A DNA stretch of 64,000 nucleotides, taken from Orthosia cruda. Its lineage: Eukaryota; Arthropoda; Insecta; Lepidoptera; Noctuidae. Positions 52,680 to 62,934 of this stretch are shown in pieces (within the stretch, counting starts at the first letter, position 1; each line of letters starts with the position of its first letter). Where the stretch lies: NCBI GenBank assembly GCA_964057195.1, contig OZ059838.1, positions 1,984,001 to 2,048,000 on the forward strand, in the 5' to 3' direction. The translations under genes and the position numbers were made by a program. Under the pieces are notes generated by a model. It had not been told where the DNA came from and ran no database searches. It was given only the letters and a program-made list of their open reading frames with translations.

Positions 52680-54304
52680 ATCTGTCTACCCTCTTCCTCA
52701 CTCGTAGTTCTTGACGTAACTGCATGCACCTTTTTAACTTCAATTTCTGGTGTCTTAATCGTGGCATATGTTTCAGGGATGTCTTCACTGTAAAGCCATT
52801 CGGGGCCATCAAACCACAGAGCAAACTTATGTAACTGAGAAGGTAGTAGTCCACGTGACGCGCAGTCGGCCGGGTTTTGCTCCGATCTTACGTGCTTCCA
52901 ATTCCCTGCGGGCACTACTGATGTTATCTCCTGAACTCTGTGTCCGACATAGGCCTTCCATCGCGAGACATCGCCCTTCAGCCAGCCAAGCACGATCATT
53001 GAGTCCGTCCATGCTGTAACTTTAATGTTAGGTTTGTCGAGGCAATGTTTTATTTTCTTGACCAGTTGAGCTAATAGTTGAGCACCGCATAGCTCAAGTC
53101 TGGGCAGTGTTTGTTGTTTTTGGATTGGAGCGACCTTTGTTTTTGCCGCAACCAATGCAATTTGTTGCTGTTTTCCCTCTGTAACTTTGCTGTACACTAC
53201 GCACGAGAACGCTTTTGCCGATGCGTCACAGAATGCGTGTAATTCCCAATCCTTGTTTGCTTCTAATCCTAGCCATCGGTTAATTTTGAAAGGTTGCATA
53301 TTTGTTAACTCAGTTTTTAGTGTTCTCCATTCCTTTTCTATTCCCTCCGGAACAGTGTCATCCCATTCGATTTTGTACTTCCAGATTTGTTGGAATAAAA
53401 TTTTTGCCTTGATTGTTATTGGGGATAGCAACCCCAAGGGATCAAAAATTGTTGATATGTCGCTTAAGATTTGCCGTTTTGACGAGTTTTTGTTAATGCC
53501 AATGTTGTTTTTGTTTTTTAATGTAGGTGAAAATATAAATTCATCTTGTTTCGGATCCCATGCCAAGCCTAATGCTTTGGAAGCTGATGCCTCTGTGAAG
53601 CTTAAACTGACTGGGCTAATCATATGTTCTGGCAGATCTTCTAGCAGTTGATGTTCGTTACTCGACCACTTTCTGAGATTGAAGCCTCCTTCTTTCAATA
53701 GCTGTATAAGTTGGTCTCTTGTATCTCGGGCCTCGTCCATGGTATCCTTTCCAAATAACGCATCATCTACAAAAAATTGGTTGAGTAACATGTTTTTAGC
53801 TTCCGGGTACTTGTCACCTTCGTCCATTGCTAGCTGTTGAAGTGTTCGGAGTGCTAAGAACGGAGCGGCCTTAGTGCCATAGGTGAAAGTACGTAATAGA
53901 TATACTCTTAGCAGTTGCCGTGGACAATTCCTCCACACTATTTTCTGTAAGTGTTGATGTTCTGGATGTAACATTATAAATCGGTACATTTTCTCAATGT
54001 CTGATGTTAAGACGTATTTGTATTGTCTCCATTTCAGCAAGATGCTAAGGATATCTTTTTGTAGATTCGGTCCCGCCTCCATTAAGTCATTAAGACTGTG
54101 TTTTGAGCTGGTTTTTGCCGACGCGTTGAACACAACTCTAAATTTCGTTGTGATAGCACCTGGCCGCACAACCCCGTGGTGCGGGAGAAAATATTCCATG
54201 TTTTTGTTCCTAGTGTTGCTTTCGACTTGCTCCATGTGACCCATTTCTTCATATTCTTCCATAAAAGCTTTATAATCTTTTGCAAACGCATGACTTTTTG
54301 CCAT
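52640..54304 (-). pseudogene. BEL reverse transcriptase and RNase H segment
   Basis: An open stretch of 554 codons. The RT has HHGVVRPGAITTKFRVVFNA, TSDIEKMYRFI and the catalytic FVDDALFG; then the Pao-type connector (KRQILSDISTIFDPLGLLSP) and an RNase H-like region (LHAFCDASAKAFSCVVY, LPRLELCGAQLL, WTDSMIVLGWL, HVRSEQNPADCASRG). It stops at 52640, close to where the integrase deletion begins. It is one piece of a broken pol, so it is listed as a pseudogene although this part is intact. Confidence 0.92.
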
Positions 54305-54400
54305 CTTTCGCTCAAGTTGTTGAAATTGAGCGACGGCCTGTGGTTTCGATGTTCCTAAGTGTTCAATAAAATTGTCCTTGAGGGGGAGACGAACTTGGTA

Positions 54401-54763
54401 TCACCCGTCAGAAAGTCGTGTCGTTGTTTCTTTGTACAGCTGTTCGCACTTGTTCTCAGGGTCCACATCTTTGTTTTCTTGTAAGGACTGCTGTTCCCAG
54501 AATTGGGCCAGATCCTGAATGTTGTTGACAATTACATGGCAATTGAATGTTTTGTAATTACCACATACCACCCAGCCTAATTGGGTTTGTTGTGCTATGA
54601 TGGATGACGTGTTTGTTTTTATTAACCCCTCTAACAATATTTCGGAATATACATCGGCTCCCAATAGTAAATCTATATCCTGAGATATGTTAAAATCAGG
54701 ATCAGCGAGTTGTAAATGTTGTATGTGTTCAAAACTACCTTTATTTACTGTTTTACTTAGCAA
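54401..54763 (-). pseudogene. BEL protease-RT linker segment
   Basis: In the same frame as the RT segment but separated from it by a stop at 54401-54403, and out of frame with the protease segment upstream. DIDLLLGADVYSEILLEG, IAQQTQLGWVVCG and LAQFWEQQS are typical of the stretch between protease and RT in BEL polyproteins. Confidence 0.85.
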
Positions 54764-55763
54764 ATTTGTTTGTTATTGCCTTCATAATAAGTGCATTAAT
54801 GTTAATGTTGAAGTCATTGTATATTGCTTGGCATTTAAGATGGAGCACTCCTTTACACTTGGTGGTGGCTGATGCACCAATACCTGACACCACCGCGCTC
54901 ATCTTGTCTCGTTTTAATTGCAATCTTTGTGCAGCATTTTCTGTAATTAGGCTAACCTGAGAGCCCTGGTCTAATAAAGCGCGTAAAATGATCGTAGTGC
55001 CGTCATAGGCTATTGTTTTGACCTGGGCCGTGGCTAGCAGTACCTCATTTGAGTTGTCATGTGCTAAGTGCGTGTTCAATTGTTGACCTACATTAGCCCT
55101 GCCGGTTCTCGATTTTGCAATTCCAATCGCCTCATGCAATATGCTGCTATGCGGCTCATCGCAGTGCTTGCACTTTTTTTCTGACGAACATTTTTCGCCG
55201 TTATGACTAAATAGGCAATTTAGGCATACATGTAGGTTGTTAGCGGTCTTTAACCTTTCTTCTGGTGAAATACATAAAAATTCTCTGCAATTGTAGAGCC
55301 CGTGTTGTTTATTACATTTCGGACAAGTTATAAAGGAATTATGAAATGTTTGCTTATTATGGAATGTTCTCGGCATGTTCTTAGTTCCCCCTTGAATGGG
55401 CTGTTGCTGCACCTTAGGCTTGCTGTATGTTGTATTGTGAACTGTTTTCGGTTGAAAGCTTAACTGTTGACTGTTAAAGTTTCGTGGGCGGTTCGGGTTT
55501 GTACCCGATTCCATTGATATGAACTTGGTTTCAATGAAATTCAGGAACTCGTTTAGTGGTGGCATTTCCCTTGGATTTTTCATGCATTCATTGAATGACT
55601 GGCGTGTGTCTGCGTCCAGCTTTTGAAATAATATGTAAACTACTAAGGGGTCCCAACTAGAAGTGTCGTACTGCAGATTTTTAATAGCCTGAAGGCGCTC
55701 AATGGTCGTGTCATGCATTCTTTTCAGTAGAGATGCCGTTGGGGTTTGTATGTGGGTAGACAC
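54753..55763 (-). pseudogene. BEL gag C-terminus, zinc knuckles and protease
   Basis: Contains gag-like KLDADTRQSFNE, a CPKCNKQHGLYNC knuckle (CX2CX3HX4C), further Cys/His pairs (CLNCLFSHNGEKC, CKHCDEPHSSILH) and the aspartic protease motif LLDQGSQVSLIT. It is shifted in frame relative to both neighbouring segments, with frame changes near 55750 and 54760. Confidence 0.9.
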
Positions 55764-56074
55764 AGTAAAATGTTTGCTTGGTAGGTAAATAATAGCCTCT
55801 TATTATCATACCTCTGTTGAAGAATCTGCCAACTAGCTTCGTAGTTATCAGCAATGATGTTCATGTGCTGTATTAACCGCTCGGGCTCTCCCTTCAATTT
55901 CGCTTTCAGATGTTGCATTTTTTGAGCATTTGAAATGAAAGTGTTACGATGCACGATTTCCTCAAATAAGTCCTTGAATGTTGTCCACTGAGCATAGCTA
56001 CCACTGAAAATCGGAAGTTCAATTTTGGGAGTGGATTTTTCCTGATGTTTGTTATCCCAAATCCTCTTGTTCAT
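55724..56074 (-). pseudogene. BEL gag middle segment
   Basis: Carries KIELPIFSGSYAQWTTFKDL, FEEIVH and KLKGEPERLIQH, the conserved capsid-like start of BEL gag. It overlaps the upstream gag ORF in another frame at 56052-56074, locating one frameshift there. Confidence 0.88.
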
Positions 56075-56753
56075 ACAGCCTTTCTAATCTGTTGTAACCA
56101 CTTTCAAATGCTTGCGTGTTGTCCAACATGTTATCAAGCTTCCAATAAGTACTATCAACTTTTTCCCAACGTTGAGTTATTGTCCTCAACTTATCTTCAA
56201 GTTGCCACTTTTCTTTTAAATGTTCAATGTCCATGTTCCGTACTGTTCTCTCAAACGCCTTGATGTTTGACCGCTGCTCATTCATCATATCTTTAGTCCG
56301 TTGGTCCACGGCTAACTCTTTGTATGACGTGTTCTTCGCATCTTCCGCGATCTCATCGCTCTCCTGTTGTTCTGGAACATTCTCTTGGGCACATGACCTT
56401 TCTTCTTGTTTTTGTAACTGGCTAAAAGAAGCAAATTGGTCGTCATCGATTTTCGCCAATAAGTTTTGTTTCGACTTCATTATAATACACTTCGTTTCTT
56501 CGTATATTTGTTCCAGACGCTCGTAAATGCGATTCTCGTAATAAGGTCCAGACTTTTTGCCTTCAAACAAAGCTAATTGTATGTCGTTCTTTTTAAACTC
56601 ACTCCAATACTCCTCCAGCTTTTGAAGTCTGTCATCATGATATTCAAGAGTGGTTTTACGTGTAGAACTATCTTTCTTAAAGTTTTCGTTTATTCTTTTG
56701 ATAGCATCAAGATTTGTAGATTGCAAGCTAAGTAAAGCATCGTAAGAAGCCAT
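56052..56753 (-). pseudogene. BEL gag N-terminal coiled-coil segment
   Basis: The first 233 codons of the gag-pol reading frame, starting at ATG 56753, 237 nt after the 5' LTR. It is mostly charged and helical with heptad-like repeats, as expected for the N-terminal gag extension. It ends at 56052 where the frame changes. Confidence 0.88.
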
Positions 56754-56971
56754 TGTTGTTAACGGTGGTTTGTGCTCACAATAAATCCAAAATTTCAGAA
56801 AAGTAAGTAATATGGAACGTGCTCACCGCATTCGCTGCTTACGCTTGCTGCTTATACTTCACCCCGATCTGTGTAGTTCTCACTCACTATCACTGTTCTC
56901 ACTGTTTTGTTGAATGTTCTGTTTAATGTTCAAATGTTTCCGCGAGTGAAACGTCACTGATTCTACTCTTA

Positions 56972-56990
56972 ACGGCTCGAAGGACCAAAA
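56972..56990 (-). other. BEL leader / putative primer-binding region
   Basis: Directly inside the 5' LTR the minus strand reads TTTTGGTCCTTCGAGCCG, a phrase I recognise from many BEL/Pao elements and the expected place of the primer-binding site. The matching tRNA was not determined. Confidence 0.7.
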
Positions 56991-57260
56991 TGTAAGGGCA
57001 GGAGCCTTTACACTTAATGTTAAATGTTTAATAAAATAAATGTTAATGTTTAAAAAAGGTATTTAATACTAAATTGCACTAAAATAATGTAATAATAGAA
57101 AAATAGAAAAATGTTATAAAAAATTTTGAATGTTACGCGAGCTCGATACAAACCGAAGACTGACGTTCTTGCGTAAGTGCCGATACTACATTTTATAAAT
57201 TAACTAAATCTGCAGTATTCTAACTAGGCCAAAGTACAATGTGCTGTTGCTAACCGTACA
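56991..57260 (-). repeat. BEL 5' LTR (270 bp)
   Basis: Starts TG and ends CA. It differs from the 3' LTR at three positions, about 1 percent. Confidence 0.95.
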
Positions 57261-57265
57261 ACCAG

Positions 57266-57850
57266 AACGAATAAAAAACGGTTTTACAGAGGCGGGGCAG
57301 ACACTGCGCTTACAATAATGTACAACTAGCATAAGGAAAGGTCTAGGTAGTCCATGGTACCGATGTTACGTCTATGGCTTAAGAAAATAAAATAGACAGA
57401 CAGATGCCATAGACCTAATAAATAGTATGGACTCGAAGACCTACAAAAAAAACGTGCCTGCCTAAACCTTAAAATGGCACTTAAAATGGCTGCCGATGCT
57501 ATGGTTGTGTCAATCACGGAACACACACACATTAATAATACAAAAAGTAAACAACCATTTGACAGCAGGACTACCACGAACACAACCACAAATTTCGACA
57601 ACTAATATGGCGAATATGGCACGTACCTACAACTGTCACTACGTCATAACAAAATGTTGCCATAATGAGCAACAACTGAAATATTGTAGTCTCTTTTGTC
57701 AAATACGATTACTATATTAGAAAAGATGAGAAAACGATGTTTCACATTCTGTATCGTATTTCACTCATATTTGTATAAGCTAATGTATGTATAGAACTTT
57801 GGGGCGCCTCCATGTTTTTCCTAGCTCAATGACAGATGCTGTTAAATACA
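57266..57850. other. No gene seen
   Basis: AT-rich flank of the BEL element. The short open frames have no recognisable domain. Confidence 0.4.
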
Positions 57851-58775
57851 GGTCTTCGGGTCCCAAGCCAGGAGCTAAACACCGGGGCCCATAGCGGCGT
57901 TGGGACTCCTGGACCCTTTCTGGACCTATACGTACGGACCACGAAACTGCCGTAACATCATCATCATCATCAGCCTATTAATGCTCCCACTGCTGGGACA
58001 CAGGCCTCCTCTCTGTGAGAGGGGATGGGTCATAATCCACCACGCGGGCCCAGTGCGGTTTGGTGGATGTCACATGTCTTCGAATTTTTAGTTCTAGGAC
58101 ATGCCGGTTTCCTCACGATATTTTCCTTCACCGTTTTTGAGAGCAGTGGTGATGAAATAATTTACACAAAGTATAGCGCCTGCCTGGGTTCGAACCCACG
58201 TCCTACAACTTGTAAGCCGCGGCCGATACCACTGGGCCACCACTGCCACTGCCGTAACGCAGCAGTGGAAAGCTAGGGATTTCCTCCTTATTGGGAGATA
58301 TACTGGTACCTATCTGACAGGTGGGAAGTGGAACTAATAAACCAATTTGTTCACTCTTTCCTGAGATTCCCGCGGTGATCCTCTGGGCTCGCTCAATCAC
58401 GCGCCTGGCCGAGGGTTTTAGAACAATATATATAATAAAGGACAATGATTGGATGGGACCACAAACGCGTTCTGAGCCTGGCTCCGGCTTCCAGGCAGAC
58501 ACATACACGTTTCCCGCAAAAGCACTTCGATGTGCTTGAAATATATTCAAAACCACCTTCGCGGGCGCCCCACAAACCGATTACGAACGGCGGTTGCAAT
58601 TAGCAATTACAAATGAACGAAATATAGCTCGATTAGCTTATCAAATCACAAGACACCGAATTTCTCGTGTGTTCATTACAAATTTTCTTTCTACACTGTC
58701 AAGTGCCAGCTGTCAAATCGTTGACAGCCCACCGACATGGTGTTGCAAGTAAATATTAAAAATCGGGACGAAACA
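57850..58775 (-). repeat. Probable LTR of a second BEL/Pao element
   Basis: On the minus strand a purine-rich tract GAGACGGGGGGA (58777-58788) is followed at 58775 by TGTTTCGTCCCG, as expected for a polypurine tract and LTR start after the integrase domain. The LTR continues past a SINE insertion (57957-58247). Its far end is not fixed because no second LTR is in the window. 57850 is a guess. Confidence 0.55.
57957..58247 (-). mobile_element. tRNA-derived SINE in the second BEL LTR
   Basis: Target duplication ACTGCCGTAAC (57946-57956 and 58248-58258). On the minus strand the head has GGTGGCCCAGTGGTATCGG (A box) and GGGTTCGAACCCA (B box), the body has GTGTAAATTATTTCATCACC, and the tail is (TGATGATGATGATGAT). 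It is the same family as 23134-23409. Confidence 0.9.
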
Positions 58776-58808
58776 TCCCCCCGTCTCGGACATAAGGAGT
58801 TATGTCCG

Positions 58809-59393
58809 CTAATAAATGGGCAAGCGTGCTAAACTCGCCACTGCTCGCTTCAAAACCGAATCTCCGACCATGACCTCCGTAACTCGGGGAACTCCGTCAG
58901 ACCCATAAATCAAATCTACAATGCATCCATGACGCCAATACAAAGGTAACAAGTTAGGTTCTTTAACAAGTACAAGGTCTCCGACTTTGGGAGGGTCAGT
59001 TTTATCAGTCCACTTAACGCGCTGGTGCAAAATATGCAAATATTCAAAAGACCAACGATGCCAGAAACTTTGGGACATCTGTTGGAGCAACTCAAAACGA
59101 GTCAATTGCGAAGATTTTATTTCCCTGAAGGGGTATTCCGGCAGGGCGTTGAGAGGCTGACCAATCAAAAAATGACCAGGGGTCAACACTTCCAGGTCAT
59201 TTGGGTCTGAGGAGATCGGACAGAGGGGTCGTGAATTGAGGACGGCCTCGATTTTACAAAATACCGTAACAAATTCCTCAGAGGTCAAAATTGTTTCACC
59301 AATAACACGGCGGAGATGCGTTTTTGCCACCTTTACAACGGCCTCAAAAATGCCACCCCAATGTGGGCTGGCATTTTTGACACTGGGGGTCAA
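58809..59393 (-). pseudogene. Second BEL/Pao integrase C-terminal fragment
   Basis: 194 codons containing SPHWGGIFEAVVKVAKTHLR, RVIGETILTSEEF, NSRPLCPISSDP, LTPGHFLIGQPLNALPE, FWHRWSFEYLHILHQR and KVGDLVLVKEPN. It comes from a different BEL subfamily than the 45633-57260 element and ends in an LTR without an intervening env. Everything upstream is replaced by a LINE insertion at about 59396. Confidence 0.88.
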
Positions 59394-59395
59394 AT

Positions 59396-61965
59396 TAAAT
59401 TAAATATTATTTATTTCTCCATAAAATTGTACAATTTCAACAGTAAGATTATTTTTAAAGCTATTAAGAATTTGCACAAGAATGAAAGATGAGCAACTGC
59501 GCCTGAGTTAGGCCGAGACTGTATTTCAGGACGCAGTTTACTTTACAAAAATTTTGAACAACAGTAGTTTCGTTTAACAATTTATTATATCACTTTAAAG
59601 CAAAATAAGGTTTTACAATAAACAGAGTGATGTTGAGCGATTGAGTGTGTTGTATGCTTGTGTTGAGAGTATTTGAGTGAGTGTTGTGTGCTTGTGTTAG
59701 GTGTGTTTATGAGTTTATCTTTATCTTAAGATTTTAAGAAGATCTTCTGTAGTTTCGTAATCACAAGTAATTTGGAAGTGCAATAGTTTGAATTTGCATT
59801 CTCGTTTACTTAATGTATAGATGTTAAGAATAGTATTTAATTTATTGTATAGAAAGGGACCGATGAAGCAGAAAAACCTATTTGTAAATGAGTGTTTACA
59901 TTGAAGGGACTGAGGCACTACAGCATTTCGACGACGCTTATAAATAATATTCCTGTCAAGAGGGGTGAGGGTGTGTTGTTTTAGGATTGTAGCTATGATG
60001 TAGGTTCGGTATCGGTAGGTTCCACGATTGATACAAAAGATGTGTAGGGTAATCTATGGGTCGGAAGGAGCCAACTTTTAGAATTGCCCGTTGTGCTATT
60101 TCAAGAGGGAGCAGGATGGCTTTGTCAGCCACCCCGGCATGAAATGCAGTAAGTTAGAACCGATTGACAAAGGGCCTTATAAACTTTAAAAAAAATTAAG
60201 ATATCAGCTACATGCCGTAAGTTCTTAAAAACATAAATAAGTTTTCTCAGTCTGGATTGGAGTAAAGATATATGTGCATTGAAATTGAGCGATGAGTCCA
60301 GTATGACACCCAAATATTTAACCTCAGATTTTCTGATCAGACAAGGGCAACAACAAGAAACAGCATTTATTGGGTGGAGATGGACAGAGTGAGATTTAAG
60401 GGTAAGTTCTATGGGGGGTTTATAATTACAGGCAAGGCGTCTGTCACCCGCCTTGTGGATAGGGATAATGATCGCTTTTTTGAGTACGTCTGGAAAGATA
60501 CCTCGACAAAGGCAAAGATTGTATAAATGCGTTAGGGGTGGAACAATGAAATCCTTTATATCTTTAAGTAGGCTGCTAGATATTTTATCATGTCCGACTG
60601 AGCTAGAACATTTTAAGCCATTTAAAAGTGACAGGATCTCGTTTTCATCAGTGTCTTGTAGTACAAACGAGTTATTAGTTGTGTGGTTTGAGGCGGGTGC
60701 ATAAATTGGATTTTGAGCTATTGCCGGAGGGTTTAGAAGCCTTTTGGCCAGGTAACCTCCAACATTAGCAAAATAATTATTAGCCTGGTTCACAGATGCC
60801 TGAGGGGAATCACCAAGAAGGTCGGTAGCAGCCGATTTTGCTTTGTTTGTGTTTGTTATGGTTTTGATAACTTCCCAAAGTTTTTTTATTGTTATTAATA
60901 TTTTTGTCCAATTCACTTTTATCGTGTTGCCTTTTAAATCTTTTTAATAAGTCATTACAATAGTTTCTATACCGGGTGTATATTACTTTTAGGGTTTGAT
61001 TGTCGGGTGAAGTTTGTGAGTCTTTGTGAAGGCGATTCCTATTCTGTATACATCTAAGTAATCCTGGAGTGATCCAGGGTCTAATAATACGTTTTTTTCG
61101 TGTAATTTTAACAATAGTGCTATTTTCATTTATTACATCTTGTAACGTCTTAACAAATTTATCCAAGGCCTGATTAGGATCGTCTGTTTCGCCAATAAAA
61201 TTGAAGTCCGTATTATTCAATTGTTCACGAATAGCAGTTACATTAAATTTAGATACATAACATTGCGGAGACATAGTAACACCGCGCTATGGTCTGTAAT
61301 GGTGGAATTTAAAACGAAGGTATTTGATTTTAGTTGAGTTTTAATAAGAACGTGATCGAAACAAGTTTTACCTTGCCTGGTAGGCAAAGTATGAGCTGGC
61401 AAGAATCCCTGAAAGGCTGTCATATTTAGGTATTCAGATGCTTTAGTGTCGCGTGATTGTATTGTATCTATATTAATGTCTCCAATGATGACGGCAGATT
61501 TTATATTTTTTAGGTTCGATAAAGTTGAATTGAGGGAATCCAAAAAAGGAGTTAAATTGTTGTATGACGGTGATCGATATAGTGCAATTATTGCTGTGTC
61601 ATTATTTAATTTTAGAATTAGACAGTTGCTTTCAGAAAAGGGTGGTTCAATTACATCAACATTAAGCGATTCTTTAGTGTAGATTACTATTCCATCGATC
61701 TGGTTTCTATAATTCAGTGTCGTATGAGACTTGTAGCCAGGTAGGTTAGGAATAGTAAAATTACATGATAGCCAGCATTCAGTGAGTATTATAACGTCAT
61801 ATTCTATCTTTAGTGAGTTACGAGAAATACTACGTATATTCTGCGTAAGTATTCTAAGGTTTGTTTTAGTGTGTGAAAGAAGGTTATAACAATCCAAAAC
61901 ATCACAGACCACAGCCTCCGATATTTTTAACTCGTCAAGTTCTACGTTGGTGTTAGTTATTTAGA
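59396..61965 (-). mobile_element. Decayed Jockey-superfamily LINE
   Basis: Inserted in the second BEL integrase. The 3' end at about 59396-59420 has an AAATAATATTTAATTTAA-type tail. The pieces correspond in order to the LINE ORF2 at 36252-39197. The 5' end at about 61965 lacks ORF1. Confidence 0.8.
59721..61912 (-). pseudogene. LINE ORF2 missing the RT catalytic core
   Basis: The endonuclease (61912-61238) keeps LTQNIRSISRN, LTECWLSC, IIGDINID and STITDHSAVLL. A connector piece (61274-60810) and a third piece (60916-60125) follow in other frames. In the third piece the start of the RT (GIFPDVLKKAIIIPIHKAGD, CNYKP) runs straight into the post-catalytic region (VKYLGVILDSSLNF, LCQSVLTYC). About 250 residues with the catalytic Asp motif are gone, yet the frame is kept. 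The C-terminus is at 59918-59721 (FFCFIGPFLYNKLN). Confidence 0.85.
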
Positions 61966-62469
61966 ATAAAAATATACTATAAAAGAACCGAAGAATAGTG
62001 GACGCTTATATAAATATATGTATGGAAAAATTTGAGTTGCGGGTGTCTGCTTGTTTATGTTTAATTTATTTGGCGAATGCGAACCGAAAATGTGAGGTTA
62101 GGAGGTAAAGATTATTATGTTAGGAGTTAGGCGGGTATGCGTAAATGCGTGTGACGTTACCGTATAGAATAGTCCGGCCATACCAGTTACGCAACTTGTG
62201 ATGTAGTAAGTATTTGATGTATGTATGCTTGTGTGCGTGCTTATAATAATGTCTATTGGACCAAATCATTCTACCATTCTACTGTGAGCTTCGGTTGAGT
62301 ACGGACGTGTGTCGCGTGAAACCCCATTCTTTGTTTGGATTGGTCTCCGTGTGAAGTTTTAGATTCCTTGTCCCACTTCAAGTGTTTTTATGGACAAACC
62401 ACACCTAATGGGTATGTCTAGAGTGGGATAGATAATAATTGAAGTGCTTCAACTCAAATTCCAAATCCA

Positions 62470-62560
62470 AGACTTATCGGGATTTGGTGAGATTCGAACC
62501 ACCTACCACCGTGCGTGACAGCGGAGGGGAGCGCGTTAACCGCCGATCCACCAAAGCAGT
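62470..62560 (-). mobile_element. tRNA-like SINE head or tRNA remnant
   Basis: On the minus strand there is an A-box-like GGCGGTTAACGCGCTC and a B box GGTTCGAATC. A tRNA gene is unlikely because no acceptor stem pairs. No duplication was found. Confidence 0.45.
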
Positions 62561-62760
62561 CGACGACACTAGCGAAATAGTTATCTGCTACGAGCTACCA
62601 CTACGACAGCGACTGCGTCACAAAGGATCAGTGCTAAGCGCTACAACTTATTCGTAGCGGACGGACGCAGTGCTACGCATGAGCTGCCGGTGTGTTTCTA
62701 AGAGGTAATTGAAACTATAGTAGCTTCGACTGCGGAGCTCGTATACCGTACTAACCTACC

Positions 62761-62931
62761 ATGGAGTTTAGAGGACAGCGCTCTCCACCAGCTACCCCAC
62801 GAACTAAAACTAAAATGGATCAAACTCAATCAGTGCCAGATATCCCCCTGGCGGCGAATGACCCAGAATTTTTCAATACAAACCTACGACACAAGCGACC
62901 GCGTCCAAATGACTCTCCACACAGCCAGTAG
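62761..62931 (+). pseudogene. N-terminal fragment of a LINE ORF1
   Basis: A 56-codon frame beginning MEFRGQRSPPATPRTKTKMD with SVPDIP and a later KRPRPNDSP. The Ser-Pro-Pro-Ala-Thr-Pro start with a DxxxSxPDI motif is familiar from the N-termini of lepidopteran LINE ORF1 proteins. It stops at 62929-62931 and no continuation is visible. An isolated 5' piece is unusual, since LINE copies normally retain 3' ends. Confidence 0.5.
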
Positions 62932-62934
62932 TCC

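Larger units (their letters stand above)
45633..57260 (-). mobile_element. BEL/Pao LTR element with env-like gene, defective
   Basis: The 5-bp target duplication ACCAG is at 45628-45632 and 57261-57265. LTRs start TGTAAGGGCAG and end AACCGTACA. On the minus strand the order is 5' LTR (57260-56991), the TTTTGGTCCTTCGAGCCG leader typical of BEL, gag, protease, RT/RNase H, a damaged integrase, an env-like gene, then the 3' LTR (interrupted by an RTE LINE). The coding region has at least three frameshifts, lacks the integrase zinc finger and DDE core, and contains a LINE fragment. Excluding the two LINE insertions the element is about 7.6 kb. Confidence 0.93.

Noticed and set aside
58180..58247. 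Possible tRNA gene from the A and B boxes
   Set aside because: The boxes belong to a SINE with an 11-bp target duplication and a TGATGA tail; there is no tRNA cloverleaf closure.
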